Shown here: positions 50,204-59,965 of the stretch, piece after piece
How positions within the stretch are numbered: position 1 is the first letter of the stretch
How the letters are laid out: the number at the start of each line of letters is the position of its first letter
Origin: Sphingomonas morindae
Lineage (GTDB): Bacteria > Pseudomonadota > Alphaproteobacteria > Sphingomonadales > Sphingomonadaceae
Assembly (NCBI RefSeq): GCF_023822065.1
Contig: NZ_CP084930.1
Location: forward strand, 2,682,001 to 2,746,000
Direction: 5' to 3'
DNA: 64,000 nucleotides
Made by a program: the position numbers and the translations under genes
Notes under the pieces: generated by a model
What the model was told of the DNA's origin: nothing
The model's input: the letters and a program-made list of their open reading frames with translations, nothing else
The model's database searches: none

Positions 50204-51069
50204 CGCTCCTGACGCGGCTGCTGCGCAATCCGATCGGCTGGGCCGGGCTGCTGATCGTGGTGGTGCTCGCCTGCGCCTCCACCCTCTCGATCATCCCCGA
50301 GACGAGCCAGGCGCTGGTGGTGCGCATGGGCAAGCCCGATCGCGTGGTGAACCGCTACCGGCCGGGCCAGGGCTTTGGCGGCGACGGCGCCGGCCTGCTC
50401 GCCCATATCCCGCTCGTCGAGCAGGTGGTGGTGATCGACAAGCGCGTGCGCGACATCGATATGGAGCGTCAGCCCGTGCTCTCCACCGATCAGCTGCGGC
50501 TGGAGGTGGATGCCTTCGCCCGCTACCGCATCACCGATCCGCTGCGCATGTATCTCGCGGCGCGCGGCGACGAGCGGCGCGTGGGCGAGGCGCTGAAGCC
50601 GATTCTCGGCTCGGCGCTGCGCAACGAGCTGGGGCGCCGCCCCTTCGCCGCGCTGCTGACCCCCGAGCGCGACACGGCGATGCGCAACATCCGCGACGCC
50701 CTGAACCGGATCGCCGCGCAATATGGCGCGCAGATCGTCGATGTGCGGATCAACCGCGCCGAGCTGCCCGACGGCACGCCGCTGGACAGCGCCTTCGAGC
50801 GGATGCGGTCCGCGCGCCGCCAGCAGGCGATGACGATCCGCGCCGAGGGGATGAAGCAGGCCGCGATCCTGCGCGGCCAGGCGGATGCCGATGCCTCGCG
50901 CATCTATGCCGATGCCTTCGGCAAGGATCCGGACTTCTACGATTTCTACCGCTCGATGCAGTCCTACCGCGCGGCCTTCGCGCCCGACGGCGAAAATATC
51001 GGGGGCACCACCTTGGTGCTTTCGCCCAACAGCGCCTATTTCAGAAACTTCATCAACAAGGGCAAGTAA
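50200..51069 (+). CDS. hflC: Protease modulator HflC
   Basis: A 289-residue SPFH protein. An N-terminal membrane helix (about 13-33) is followed by 'TSQALVVRMGKPDRVV', 'RDIDMERQPVLSTDQLRLEVDAFARYRI' and the C-terminal 'YDFYRSMQSYRAAF'. It is the partner of HflK. It starts with GTG 50200, overlapping the hflK stop (GTGA). Confidence 0.94.
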   Translation: MTLLTRLLRNPIGWAGLLIVVVLACASTLSIIPETSQALVVRMGKPDRVVNRYRPGQGFGGDGAGLLAHIPLVEQVVVIDKRVRDIDMERQPVLSTDQLRLEVDAFARYRITDPLRMYLAARGDERRVGEALKPILGSALRNELGRRPFAALLTPERDTAMRNIRDALNRIAAQYGAQIVDVRINRAELPDGTPLDSAFERMRSARRQQAMTIRAEGMKQAAILRGQADADASRIYADAFGKDPDFYDFYRSMQSYRAAFAPDGENIGGTTLVLSPNSAYFRNFINKGK

Positions 51070-51118
51070 GCGCCGGATCATGTGTCGTTCAATGCGCGTT
51101 CAGCCTGGAACCAGCACG

Positions 51119-51133
51119 CTTCAGCGCCTGAAG
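51119..51133. repeat. Inverted repeat upstream of degP
   Basis: CTTCAG-CGC-CTGAAG is a perfect 6-bp palindrome with a 3-base spacer, 50 bases before the degP start and in the only upstream gap (51070-51182). It could be an operator for an envelope-stress regulator or a small hairpin. No sigma consensus was found next to it. Confidence 0.4.
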
Positions 51134-51182
51134 GGCGGCGTCCGCTAGCCCGCACCCAATTCTGTTCAACGGAGGCTTATCC

Positions 51183-52748
51183 TTGCGCTACGCCTATGCC
51201 ATTACCGCCGCCCTGCTCGCGGGAGGGGCCGCCGCGACGCTAACCCTCCAGCAGCCGGTGGGCGCGCAGGTCGCGCAGAACGCGCCAGGCACGATCAGCC
51301 GTGCCGTTGCCGGCCCCGGCACCAGCTTCGCCGATCTCGCCGCCCGGCTCCAGCCGGCGGTGGTCAACATCTCCACCACCCAGAAGATCAAGGTCCAGGC
51401 GCAGCAGAGCCCGTTCGCCGGCACGCCCTTCGACGATCTGTTCCGTCAGTTCGGCGGCGGTGGTGGCGGCAATGGCCAGCCGGTGACGCGCGAGGCGACC
51501 TCGCTCGGCTCGGGCTTCATCATCTCGGCCGATGGCTATGTCGTCACCAACAACCATGTCATCACCGGCGGCGCCGGCGCGGACGATCAGCGCAGCACCA
51601 CGGTCGAATCGATCACGGTGACGCTGCCCGACCGCACCGAATACAAGGCGCGCGTGATCGGGCGCGACAGCGCCGCGGATCTCGCCGTGCTGAAGATCGA
51701 CGCGCCCAAGCCCTTGCCCTTCGTCCAGTTCGGCGACTCGACCCGGACGCGCGTGGGCGACTGGGTGATCGCGATCGGCAATCCCTTCGCGCTTGGTGGC
51801 ACCGTCACCGCCGGCATCGTCTCGGCGATCCATCGCTCGATCAGCAATGGCGGCGCCTATGACCGCTACATCCAGACCGACGCGGCGATCAATTCGGGCA
51901 ACTCCGGCGGCCCGATGTTCGACATGGCGGGCAATGTCGTCGGCATCAACACCGCCATCTATTCGCCCACCGGCGGCAATGTCGGCATCGGCTTCGCCAT
52001 TCCGGCGGAACAGGCCAAGCCGGTGATCGAGGTGCTGATGAAGGGCGGCCGCGTGAAGCGCGGCTATCTCGGCATCGGCATCCAGCCCGTGGACGACGAG
52101 ATCGCGGGCGCGCTCGGCCTGCCGAAGAACCATGGCGAGATCGTGGGCCGCGTCGAGCCCGGCTATCCCGGCGCGCGCGCCGGCATCCAGCAGGGCGATG
52201 TGATCTCCAAGATCAACGGCCAGGATGTCACCCCGGACAATACGCTGTCCTTCATCGTCTCCAATCTGCCGATCGGCGCGCGCGTGCCGATCGAACTCTA
52301 TCGTCGCGGCCAGAAGCTCACCGTCACGGCGGTGATCGGCGAGCGTCCGCCGGAAAGCCAGATCCAGGGCGATATCGGCGAGGGCGACGACGACGATAAT
52401 GGCGCGGACGATAATGGCGGCCAGTCGGCGCAGAACAAGGCGGCGGCGACCACGCTCGGCGCCTCGGTGCAGGCGCTGACCCCGCAGATCGCGCAGCAGC
52501 TCGGCGTGCCGAGTTCGGTCAAGGGCGTGGTGATCGCCTCGGTCGATCCGAGCAGCGATGTCGCGGCGAGCGGGCTGAAGCGCGGGGACATCATCCTCAG
52601 CATCAACCAGGTGTCGACGCCGACGGTGGCCGCCGCCGCCGCCGCGATCGAGGCGGCGCGCCGCGCCGGCCGCGATTCGGTGCTGCTGCTCGTGCAGCGC
52701 GGCAGCCAGGGTTCGCGCTATTACGGCGTGAAGCTTCAGAAGAAGTAA
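51183..52748 (+). CDS. degP: Do family serine endoprotease/chaperone DegP
   Basis: A 521-residue periplasmic protease. It has a signal peptide (about 1-29), a trypsin-like domain with the triad His125, Asp166 and Ser241 ('GNSGGPMF'), and two PDZ domains (about 300-385 and 430-515) separated by an acidic DDDDNGADDN-type linker. It starts at TTG 51183, with GGAGG 8 bases upstream. It follows hflKC, giving a quality-control cluster. Confidence 0.95.
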   Translation: MRYAYAITAALLAGGAAATLTLQQPVGAQVAQNAPGTISRAVAGPGTSFADLAARLQPAVVNISTTQKIKVQAQQSPFAGTPFDDLFRQFGGGGGGNGQPVTREATSLGSGFIISADGYVVTNNHVITGGAGADDQRSTTVESITVTLPDRTEYKARVIGRDSAADLAVLKIDAPKPLPFVQFGDSTRTRVGDWVIAIGNPFALGGTVTAGIVSAIHRSISNGGAYDRYIQTDAAINSGNSGGPMFDMAGNVVGINTAIYSPTGGNVGIGFAIPAEQAKPVIEVLMKGGRVKRGYLGIGIQPVDDEIAGALGLPKNHGEIVGRVEPGYPGARAGIQQGDVISKINGQDVTPDNTLSFIVSNLPIGARVPIELYRRGQKLTVTAVIGERPPESQIQGDIGEGDDDDNGADDNGGQSAQNKAAATTLGASVQALTPQIAQQLGVPSSVKGVVIASVDPSSDVAASGLKRGDIILSINQVSTPTVAAAAAAIEAARRAGRDSVLLLVQRGSQGSRYYGVKLQKK

Positions 52749-52774
52749 GCCGGGTCTCCGACCTGGACGCGGCG

Positions 52775-52802
52775 AGGGCCGGCCCGGCGACGGGTCGGCC
52801 CT
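52775..52802. terminator. Bidirectional terminator between degP and rnhA
   Basis: AGGGCCG-G-CCCG-GCGA-CGGG-T-CGGCCCT forms an 11-bp interrupted stem in the 91-bp gap between convergent genes, followed by a weak TTGCGTT. Confidence 0.6.
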
Positions 52803-52839
52803 TGCGTTATGGGGCGGACGGCGCCCGGCGGGACGGGGC

Positions 52840-53277
52840 TCAGCGCCGCGCGAACTTGGCGGCTTCGGCGCAGGCGAGCTGATCGACCCGCTCATTCTCG
52901 GCATGGCCGGCATGGCCGCGCACCCATTTCCATTCGATCTGGTGCGGCTTGGCGGCGGCGAGCAGCGCCTGCCAGAGATCGGCGTTCTTCACGGGCTTCT
53001 TGTCCGCCGTCTTCCAGCCGTTGCGCTGCCAGCCATGGATCCACTTGGTAAGCCCATCCAGAACATAGCGGCTGTCGGTGGTGAGCGTGACGGCGCAGGG
53101 CCGGGTCAGCGCCTCCAGCGCCTTGATCGCGGCCATCAGCTCCATGCGGTTGTTGGTGGTGAGCGGCTCGCCGCCCGACAGTTGCTTTTCGGTCGCGCCC
53201 ATGCGGAGCAGCGCGCCCCAGCCGCCCGGGCCGGGATTGCCCTTGCAGGCGCCGTCGGTGAAGATCTCGATCGTCAT
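52840..53277 (-). CDS. rnhA: Ribonuclease HI
   Basis: A 145-residue enzyme with the DEDD catalytic set: Asp in '[17 protein letters not shown]', Glu in '[10 protein letters not shown]', Asp in 'TDSRYV', and the last Asp in 'NERVDQLA'. It removes RNA from RNA-DNA hybrids. ATG 53277 overlaps the thrB stop by 4 bases; the gene closes the ispH-thrB-rnhA operon. Confidence 0.96.
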   Translation of the reverse strand: MTIEIFTDGACKGNPGPGGWGALLRMGATEKQLSGGEPLTTNNRMELMAAIKALEALTRPCAVTLTTDSRYVLDGLTKWIHGWQRNGWKTADKKPVKNADLWQALLAAAKPHQIEWKWVRGHAGHAENERVDQLACAEAAKFARR

Positions 53278-54230
53278 GCGAAGAGCGTTTCGCCCTGCGC
53301 GGCGTATCTGTCCAGCCGGCGCAGAAAGGCGAGCGGATCCTTGCGGGTGACGAGCGCGTCGGCGGGCGTGTTCAGCCAGTCCCAGGCGCGGGTGAGGGTG
53401 AAGCGCAAGGCCGCGCCGCGCGCCAGCACGGGCAGCGCGGCGCGCTCGGCCGCGCTCAAGCCGAAGCGCGCGGCATAGCCCGCCACCAGCGCCGCGCCGA
53501 TCGCGGGATCGAAATCGGTGCCGTCGCCCGAAAAGCTCCAGGCGCTGTGCGTCACCGCCAGGTCCCAGGCGCGGATCTCGGAGCAGGCGAAATAGAAATC
53601 GATCATTCCCGTCACCCGATCGCCGAGCATGAGCACATTGTCGGGAAAGAGATCGGCGTGGATGACCGCGCGCGGCAGATCGGCGGGCCAGTGCGCGGCG
53701 AGAAAATCCAGCTCGCGCGCCACCCGCGCCGCCAGCCCCGGCGCGATCGCATCCAGCCCGGCCCCGCAGCGCGCGGCGAGCGCGCGCCAGCCGTCCGGCC
53801 CGAGCGTGTTGGGCCGTTCGCGCGCGAAATCCGCCAGCGCGGCGTGCAGCGCGCCCAGCGCCTCGCCGGCGGCGCGCGCCTGGCCGGCGCTGGGGGTGGT
53901 GAGCGAGACGCCGGGCAGGAACTCGATCAGGCAGGCGGGGCGGCCGCACAGGCTCTGCACCTGCCGCCCGTCGCGATCGCGGAGCGCGCGCGGCACGGGC
54001 AGGCCGCGATCGGCGCAATGATCGAGCAGCGCGAGGAAGAAGGGCAGGTCGCCCGCATCGACGCGCTTCTCGTACAGCGTCAGGATGAAGCGGCCGGCGC
54101 TCGCCTCCACCAGATAATTGCTGTTCTCGACCCCCTCGGCGATACCCTTGGCCGAGATCAGCGTCCCGAGGCCATAGGCGTGGAGCAGCGCCGCCATCGC
54201 TTCGGCGGAAACCTGGGTATAGACCGCCAT
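53274..54230 (-). CDS. thrB: Homoserine kinase (ThrB, APH-fold type)
   Basis: A 318-residue kinase of the aminoglycoside-phosphotransferase fold used for homoserine in alphaproteobacteria. Motifs: '[15 protein letters not shown]' near the N-terminus, the catalytic '[14 protein letters not shown]' and 'GMIDFYFAC'. It makes O-phosphohomoserine for threonine. ATG 54230 lies 4 bases after the ispH stop. Confidence 0.94.
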   Translation of the reverse strand: MAVYTQVSAEAMAALLHAYGLGTLISAKGIAEGVENSNYLVEASAGRFILTLYEKRVDAGDLPFFLALLDHCADRGLPVPRALRDRDGRQVQSLCGRPACLIEFLPGVSLTTPSAGQARAAGEALGALHAALADFARERPNTLGPDGWRALAARCGAGLDAIAPGLAARVARELDFLAAHWPADLPRAVIHADLFPDNVLMLGDRVTGMIDFYFACSEIRAWDLAVTHSAWSFSGDGTDFDPAIGAALVAGYAARFGLSAAERAALPVLARGAALRFTLTRAWDWLNTPADALVTRKDPLAFLRRLDRYAAQGETLFA

Positions 54231-54234
54231 CGCG

Positions 54235-55209
54235 TCAGGCGGCGAGGCCGTGGGGCAGCTTGAAGACCATGCGCTCGGCGGTGGCGACGATCTCATGCTC
54301 GGTCACGGCGAAGCGGGTGGCCAGCCGGTCGATCACCTCGCGCACCAGCACCTCGGGGGCCGAGGCGCCGGCGGTGATGCCGAGCTTGGCGACCCCGGCG
54401 AGCCAGGCGAAATCGATGCACTCGGCGCGCTGCACCAGCCGCGCGCGCGTGCCCTCGCGCTCCGCCACCTCGACGAGGCGGAGCGAGTTGGACGAATTGG
54501 GCGCGCCGATCACCAGCATCGCGTCGCACGCCGCCGCGATCGCCTTCACCGCCGCCTGGCGGTTGGAGGTGGCGTAGCAGATATCCTCGCCGCGCGGCGC
54601 CTGGATGGCCGGGAAGCGGCGCCGCAGCGCGGCGACGATCGCGGCGGTATCGTCGACGGACAAGGTCGTCTGGGTGAGGAAGGCGAGCGCCTCGGGATCG
54701 GCGGGCGCCAGCCGCTCGACATCGGCCTCGGTCTCGATCAGCGTCATGGCGCCCGGCGGCACCTGGCCGAAGGTGCCGATCACCTCGGGATGGCCGGCAT
54801 GGCCGATGAACAGGATGTGGCGCCCCTGATCCACCAGCCGCTCGGCCTGGCGATGGACCTTGGAGACGAGCGGGCAGGTCGCGTCGAAAAAGTCGAGCCC
54901 GCGCTCGGCCGCCTTGTGCGGCACCGCCTTGGGCACGCCATGCGCGGAGAAGACCACCGGCGCGCCATCCGGCACCGCGTCCAGCTCCTCGACGAAGACC
55001 GCGCCCTTCGCGCGCAGCGCGTCCACCACGAAGCGGTTATGGACGATCTCGTGCCGCACGAAAACGGGCGCCCCGAATCGCTCCAGCGCCAGTTCGACGA
55101 TGCGGATCGCGCGGTCCACCCCGGCGCAGAAGCCTCGCGGGGCTGCGATAAGCAGATCGAGCGGCGGCCGCGGCGCGCTCGGATCGGCTTCGGGAGAGGC
55201 CTGGACCAT
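54235..55209 (-). CDS. ispH: 4-hydroxy-3-methylbut-2-enyl diphosphate reductase
   Basis: A 324-residue Fe-S enzyme of the MEP pathway. The three cluster Cys lie in '[13 protein letters not shown]', '[11 protein letters not shown]' and '[11 protein letters not shown]', and '[14 protein letters not shown]' binds the substrate diphosphate. It makes IPP and DMAPP for isoprenoids, including carotenoids and ubiquinone. It heads the ispH-thrB-rnhA operon. Confidence 0.96.
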   Translation of the reverse strand: MVQASPEADPSAPRPPLDLLIAAPRGFCAGVDRAIRIVELALERFGAPVFVRHEIVHNRFVVDALRAKGAVFVEELDAVPDGAPVVFSAHGVPKAVPHKAAERGLDFFDATCPLVSKVHRQAERLVDQGRHILFIGHAGHPEVIGTFGQVPPGAMTLIETEADVERLAPADPEALAFLTQTTLSVDDTAAIVAALRRRFPAIQAPRGEDICYATSNRQAAVKAIAAACDAMLVIGAPNSSNSLRLVEVAEREGTRARLVQRAECIDFAWLAGVAKLGITAGASAPEVLVREVIDRLATRFAVTEHEIVATAERMVFKLPHGLAA

Positions 55210-55300
55210 GACGATGCTCTACGCGATTGCTTGCCTGCGGTGAAGGCGCTTCCTATGATCCATCGCAGCGCTTCTCTTGCCAGCCTGGAAAGTCCCCGCC

Positions 55301-55963
55301 TTGTCGATCACCCTGCGTCGCCTGCCGCTCGCCCTCGCGCTCTGCCCGCTCCTGCTGGCGGGTTGCGCCAAGGATGACGAGCTTACCGCCATTGGCGGCT
55401 CGATCGGCAAGCAGATCACCCGCACCAGCTGCCCCGCGGTGGCGGTGCCCGCCAATACCGGCGACGTCACGCTGTTCAACCCGGCCACCAGCCGCGACGC
55501 GAGCGCGATCGACGTCGTCGCCACGCTCACCGATCTGCACGGCCAGTGCGACGAGACGGCGCCCGAAACGCTCCACACCGTGGCGAGCTTCCGCGTGGTC
55601 GCGCGCCGCGCCAGCGCGGCGGGGCCGCGCGATCTGGTGCTGCCTTATTATGCGGCGGTGGTGCGCTCGGGCGACAAGATCGTCTCCAAGTCGGTGAGCC
55701 AGGTCGCCATCCATTTCGACGACGGCAAGCTGCTCGCCGAGACGAGCGGCCGCGCCGAGGCCTCGGTGCGCCGCGCCGACGCGACGTTGCCCGAGGCGGT
55801 GCGCGAGAAGATCGGCCGCAAGCGCCGCGCCGAGGATGCCGATGCCTCGATCGATCCGATGAGCGATCCGCAGGTGCGCGCGGCGATGGCGCGCGCCAGC
55901 TTCGAGCTGCTGGTCGGCTTCCAGCTCACCCAGGAGCAGCTGGCCTATAACGCCACGCGCTGA
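55301..55963 (+). CDS. Putative lipoprotein of unknown function
   Basis: A 220-residue protein. The signal peptide 'LRRLPLALALCPLLLAGC' ends in a lipobox (LAGC) at about residue 22. The mature part is mainly beta-rich, with a conserved-looking 'HTVASFRVVARR' and a C-terminal 'ELLVGFQLTQEQLAYNATR'. I do not recognise the family. TTG 55301 gives a standard lipoprotein leader; a TTG at 55277 would add eight residues. It is divergent from ispH and precedes the glycine riboswitch. Confidence 0.75.
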   Translation: MSITLRRLPLALALCPLLLAGCAKDDELTAIGGSIGKQITRTSCPAVAVPANTGDVTLFNPATSRDASAIDVVATLTDLHGQCDETAPETLHTVASFRVVARRASAAGPRDLVLPYYAAVVRSGDKIVSKSVSQVAIHFDDGKLLAETSGRAEASVRRADATLPEAVREKIGRKRRAEDADASIDPMSDPQVRAAMARASFELLVGFQLTQEQLAYNATR

Positions 55964-56043
55964 GGCGCGCTTAAGCGATTGACTCGGGCGTCGGGCTCGG
56001 CCACTCGGGTCGGGCTTCCGGCGGGCGACCGCCGGCTGCACGC

Positions 56044-56263
56044 GCGGGAGAGCGCGTCGTTGGGGCAGGGCCGCAGGGCCTGTGCGCCGGCGACGCCGCC
56101 GAAGGAGCAACCGCCCCGGAATCTCTCAGGCCTCGGGACCGCGCGGGCAGATGGGCACTCTGGAAAGCGGGCAGGCCGGCGCGACGCGCCGGGCCGCCCC
56201 ACCGAAGGGGTAAGCGGTTGCACGGCACCCGCGAAAGCTCTCAGGTTCCGTGACAGAGGGGGC
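56044..56263 (+). promoter_or_regulatory. Tandem glycine riboswitch
   Basis: Two glycine aptamers are recognisable. Aptamer 1: GGGAGAG (56046-56052), GCCGAAGGAGCAA (about 56097-56109), TCTCTCAGGC (about 56122-56131), CACTCTGGA (56157-56165). Aptamer 2: ACCGAAGGGGTAA (about 56201-56213), GCTCTCAGG (about 56237-56245), GACAGAGGGG (about 56252-56261). These are the conserved P1/P3b signatures of the gcvT RNA motif. It sits 61 bases before gcvT, and glycine binding is expected to switch on gcvTH-PA-PB. Confidence 0.93.
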
Positions 56264-56301
56264 AAGCAGCACAGGCCGCGACTCCGGCCCTGCCGCTTGC
56301 C
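56261..56301 (+). promoter_or_regulatory. Expression-platform hairpin of the glycine riboswitch
   Basis: GGCAAGC (56261-56267) pairs with GCTTGCC (56295-56301), with GCA/TGC and GGCC/GGCC inner stems. The 5' arm begins in the last bases of aptamer 2, so ligand-dependent pairing could exclude it. No T-run follows; AGAAGGG lies just downstream, so control could be at translation initiation or through Rho. Confidence 0.5.
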
Positions 56302-56323
56302 ACCACGTCGAGAAGGGCCTGAC

Positions 56324-57439
56324 ATGACCGAGAGCGTCCCCGAAGAGCTGATCGAAACGCCGGACGCGCTGCCGCTCGATGCCTGGCACGAGGCGCATGG
56401 CGCGCGCATGGTGCCCTTCGCCGGCTATCGCATGCCGATCCACTATGAGGGCATCATCGCCGAGCATCTCTGGGTGCGCGCGCATGCCGGCCTGTTCGAC
56501 GTGAGCCATATGGGCCAGCTGAGCTTCACCGGCGAGGGCGTGGTGGCGGCGCTGGAGGCGCTGCTGCCGGCCGATATCGCCGGGCTCGCGCCGGGCCGGA
56601 TGCGCTATTCGCTGCTGCTCGACGAGGCGGGCGGCATTCTCGATGATCTCATGCTCACCCAGCGCGGCGACGACGTCTACATGGTCGTCAACGGCGCGAC
56701 CAAATGGGACGATATCGCCCATCTGCGCGAATTCCTGCCCGATGAGGTGACGCTCAACCACATGGACGATCAGGCGCTGCTGGCGCTGCAGGGTCCGGAG
56801 GCGGTCGACGCGCTGGCGCGGATCGCGCCCGGCGTGGAGCAGCTCTCCTTCATGACGGGCGGCGCCTTCCTGGTCGCCGGGGTCGAGGCCTGGGTGAGCC
56901 GCTCGGGCTATACGGGCGAGGACGGGTTCGAGATCTCCATGCCCGCCGTCGCCGCCGAGCGCGTCGCCGACGCCCTGATGCGCGAGCCCGAGGTGAAGCC
57001 GATCGGCCTGGGCGCGCGCGATTCGCTGCGGCTCGAGGCGGGGCTGCCGCTCTACGGCCATGATCTCGATCCCGAGACCACGCCGGTCGCCGCCGATCTC
57101 GGCTTCGCCCTCTCCAAGCGCCGCCGCGAGGCGGGCGGCTTTCCCGGCCATGCGCGGATCATGGCGGAGCGCGAGGCCGGCCCGGCGCTGAAGCGGGTGG
57201 GCCTGTTCGTCGAGGGCCGCCAGCCGGTGCGCGAGGGCGCGCTGGTCGAGGGGGGCGGCAAGGTCACCTCCGGCGGCTTCTCGCCCAGCCTCTCGCGCCC
57301 GATCGCCATGGCCTATGTGCCGCTGGCGCAGGCGGCGCCGGGGAGCAGCGTCACGATCGAGCAGCGCGGCAAGCGTTTCGCCGCCACCGTCACGCCGCTG
57401 CCCTTCGTTCCCCATTCCTATTATCGCAAGGGAGCCTGA
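56324..57439 (+). CDS. gcvT: Aminomethyltransferase (glycine cleavage T protein)
   Basis: A 371-residue folate enzyme. Motifs are '[20 protein letters not shown]', '[11 protein letters not shown]', '[13 protein letters not shown]' and '[20 protein letters not shown]'. It moves the aminomethyl carbon from GcvH to tetrahydrofolate and frees ammonia. ATG 56324 has AGAAGGG about 7 bases upstream; the frame is open back through the riboswitch but that is not protein sequence. First gene of the gcv operon. Confidence 0.96.
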   Translation: MTESVPEELIETPDALPLDAWHEAHGARMVPFAGYRMPIHYEGIIAEHLWVRAHAGLFDVSHMGQLSFTGEGVVAALEALLPADIAGLAPGRMRYSLLLDEAGGILDDLMLTQRGDDVYMVVNGATKWDDIAHLREFLPDEVTLNHMDDQALLALQGPEAVDALARIAPGVEQLSFMTGGAFLVAGVEAWVSRSGYTGEDGFEISMPAVAAERVADALMREPEVKPIGLGARDSLRLEAGLPLYGHDLDPETTPVAADLGFALSKRRREAGGFPGHARIMAEREAGPALKRVGLFVEGRQPVREGALVEGGGKVTSGGFSPSLSRPIAMAYVPLAQAAPGSSVTIEQRGKRFAATVTPLPFVPHSYYRKGA

Positions 57440-57444
57440 TCGCC

Positions 57445-57819
57445 ATGGCCACGATCTTCTACACCAAGGATCACGAATGGATCGCCGTCGAGGGGACGAG
57501 CGCGACGGTGGGGATCACCGATTACGCCCAGGCCCAGCTCGGCGACATCGTGTTCGCCGAGGCGCCGCCTGCCGGCACCCGCGTCGAGAAGGGCAAGGAG
57601 GCGGCGGTCGTCGAATCGGTCAAGGCCGCGTCCGATGTCTATGCCCCGGTGACGGGCGAGGTGATCGAGGCCAATGCCGCGCTCGAGGGCGATCCGGCGC
57701 TGGTGAACACCGCGCCCGAGGGCGAGGGCTGGTTCTTCAAGCTCACTCTGGCCGATCCGTCCGAGCTGGACGGGCTGATGGACGAAGAGGCCTACAAGGC
57801 CTTCGTGGCGAGCCTCTGA
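57445..57819 (+). CDS. gcvH: Glycine cleavage system H protein
   Basis: A 124-residue lipoyl carrier. The lipoylated Lys60 lies in '[14 protein letters not shown]', preceded by the usual '[13 protein letters not shown]'. It shuttles the aminomethyl group between GcvP, GcvT and the L protein. The lipoate is installed through LipB (17.0 kb). It lies 5 bases after gcvT. Confidence 0.97.
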   Translation: MATIFYTKDHEWIAVEGTSATVGITDYAQAQLGDIVFAEAPPAGTRVEKGKEAAVVESVKAASDVYAPVTGEVIEANAALEGDPALVNTAPEGEGWFFKLTLADPSELDGLMDEEAYKAFVASL

Positions 57820-57833
57820 CCGGGGCGCCGGCC

Positions 57834-58598
57834 ATGGCGATCGACCTCAGCGCGCGCTGGGATGCGGCCGATTACGGCCGCAACGCCGGCTTCGTGCCGA
57901 CGCTGGGCGCGCCGGTGCTGGCGTTGCTCGCGCCTCAGCCGGGCGAGCGGATCCTCGATCTCGGCTGCGGCGACGGCGTGCTGACCCAGGCGATCGCCGA
58001 TGCCGGCGCGACCGTGATCGGCGTGGATGGCGCGCCCGCCATGGTCGAGGCGGCGGTGGCGCGCGGGCTGGATGCGCGCGTGCAGGATGGCCAGGCGCTG
58101 GCGTTCGACGCGGCGTTCGATGCCGTCTTCTCCAATGCCGCGCTGCACTGGATGCTCGATGCCGGGGCGGTGGCGGCCGGCGTGTTCCGCGCGCTGCGGC
58201 CGGGAGGCCGCTTCGTCGGCGAGATGGGCGGCAGCGGCAATATCGCCACGCTGCGCGCCGCGCTCCAGGCCGAACGCGTCGCGCGTGGCTATCCGGCCGG
58301 TCCCGATCCGCAATGGTATCCCGATCCGGGCGGCTTCACCGCGCTCTATGCGGCGGCGGGGTTCGTCGAGATCGAGGCGCGGCTGATCCCCCGGCCGACC
58401 GAATTGCCCGCCGGCGTGGCCGGCTGGCTCCGCACCTTTCGCGCCGGCTTCCTCGATGCCGCCGGCGTGCCCGATGCCGAGCAGGATGCGTTCGCGCGCG
58501 CCGTGGAGCGCCGGCTCGAACCCGATTTCCGCCAGCCCGACGGGCGCTGGATCGCTGATTATGTCCGCCTTCGTTTCTCGATGAGGAAACCTGCCTGA
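57834..58598 (+). CDS. Class I SAM-dependent methyltransferase
   Basis: A 254-residue methyltransferase. The SAM loop '[13 protein letters not shown]' is at about residues 38-50, followed by the acidic 'GVDGAP' and '[15 protein letters not shown]', as in the trans-aconitate/UbiE-like class. ATG 57834 lies 14 bases after the gcvH stop, and its stop overlaps the gcvPA start (TGATG), so it is a true operon member. Its substrate is unknown. SAM methylation inside a one-carbon operon may be functional coupling or chance insertion. Confidence 0.88.
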   Translation: MAIDLSARWDAADYGRNAGFVPTLGAPVLALLAPQPGERILDLGCGDGVLTQAIADAGATVIGVDGAPAMVEAAVARGLDARVQDGQALAFDAAFDAVFSNAALHWMLDAGAVAAGVFRALRPGGRFVGEMGGSGNIATLRAALQAERVARGYPAGPDPQWYPDPGGFTALYAAAGFVEIEARLIPRPTELPAGVAGWLRTFRAGFLDAAGVPDAEQDAFARAVERRLEPDFRQPDGRWIADYVRLRFSMRKPA

Positions 58599-59965
58599 TG
58601 CGCTACTTGCCTCTCCAGCCCGCCGATCGTCAGGCGATGCTGGACGTGATCGGGGCCGGCTCGGTCGACGCGCTGTTCGCCGACGTGCCCGATGCCGCGC
58701 GCCTCGATGGGCCGATCGCCGGCCTGCCGCTCCACGCCTCCGAACAGGCGGTGGAACGCCAGCTCGGCCGGCTCGCCCGGATGAACCAGGCGGCGGGCGA
58801 CCAGCCCTTCTTCCTCGGCGCCGGCGCCTACCGGCACCATATTCCCGCCAGCGTGGATCATCTCATCCAGCGCGGCGAGTTCCTGACCAGCTACACGCCC
58901 TATCAGCCCGAGATCGCGCAGGGCACGCTCCAGGCGCTGTTCGAATTCCAGACCCAGGTGGCGCGGCTGTTCGGGTGCGAGGTGGCCAATGCCTCCATGT
59001 ATGACGGCTCGACCGCGTGCTGGGAGGCGATCGGCATGGCGCGGCGCATCACCCGCCGCGGAACGGCGCTGCTCTCGGCCGGGCTCCATCCGCATTATGT
59101 GTCGGTCTGCCAGACCATGGCGCGCTTCACCGGCGATCGGCTCGTCACCGCGGTGCCGGCGCTGGCCGATGGCGCGCCGGGCGATGACGGCGCCGCGCTG
59201 CTCGCCGCGATCGATGGCGAGACCAGCTGCGTGGTCGTGCAATATCCCAATATCCTCGGCCATGTGACCGATCTGCGCGAACTGGCGGCGGCGGCCCATG
59301 CCAAGGGCGCGCTGCTGATCGCGGTGGTCACGGAGCCGGTCGCGCTCGGCCTGCTCACCCCGCCGGGCGAGATGGGCGCCGATATCGTGGTGGGCGAGGG
59401 CCAGTCGATCGGCGTGGGCCTCAATTTCGGCGGCCCCTATGTCGGCCTGTTCGCCTGCGCCGAAAAGCATGTCCGGCAGATGCCGGGCCGGCTCGCCGGC
59501 GAGACGGTGGATGCCGCCGGCCAGCGCGGCTTCGTGCTCACCCTCTCCACGCGCGAGCAGCATATCCGCCGCGAGAAGGCGACGTCGAACATCTGCACCA
59601 ATTCGGGCCTGTGCGCGCTCGCCTTCTCGATCCATATGAGCCTGCTCGGCGAGACGGGGCTGCGGCGGCTGGCCCAGCTCAACCATGGCCTCGCCGTCGC
59701 GGCCGCCGAACGGCTCGCCCGCGTGCCCGGGGTGGAGCTGGTGAACGGCCCCTTCTTCAACGAATTCACGCTCCGCCTCGCCAAGGAGGCGCGGCCGGTG
59801 GTGCGCGCCATGGCGGATCGCGGCGTGCTGGGCGGCGTGTCGCTCGGCCGCCTCTATCCCGGCGTGGAGGCGCTGGAGCGCGGTCTGCTCGTGACGGTGA
59901 CGGAGACGAGCGACGCGGACGATGTAACCGCCCTGGCGGACGCGCTTGAGGAGGCGCTGGCATGA
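58598..59965 (+). CDS. gcvPA: Glycine dehydrogenase (decarboxylating) subunit 1
   Basis: A 455-residue N-terminal half of split P protein. It has '[34 protein letters not shown]', 'ASMYDGSTA', and '[18 protein letters not shown]'. It lacks the PLP lysine, which is on subunit 2. With GcvPB it decarboxylates glycine onto GcvH. The start shares a base with the methyltransferase stop; its own stop overlaps gcvPB. Confidence 0.96.
   Translation: MRYLPLQPADRQAMLDVIGAGSVDALFADVPDAARLDGPIAGLPLHASEQAVERQLGRLARMNQAAGDQPFFLGAGAYRHHIPASVDHLIQRGEFLTSYTPYQPEIAQGTLQALFEFQTQVARLFGCEVANASMYDGSTACWEAIGMARRITRRGTALLSAGLHPHYVSVCQTMARFTGDRLVTAVPALADGAPGDDGAALLAAIDGETSCVVVQYPNILGHVTDLRELAAAAHAKGALLIAVVTEPVALGLLTPPGEMGADIVVGEGQSIGVGLNFGGPYVGLFACAEKHVRQMPGRLAGETVDAAGQRGFVLTLSTREQHIRREKATSNICTNSGLCALAFSIHMSLLGETGLRRLAQLNHGLAVAAAERLARVPGVELVNGPFFNEFTLRLAKEARPVVRAMADRGVLGGVSLGRLYPGVEALERGLLVTVTETSDADDVTALADALEEALA

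Noticed and set aside
51106-51135. EcfG promoter for degP (GGAAC near 51107)
   Set aside because: At spacing 16 or 17 the following bases are CTGA/TGAA, not CGTT or GTT.
55979-56323. Upstream extension of the gcvT frame
   Set aside because: It is the glycine riboswitch read as protein; GcvT sequence begins at ATG 56324.
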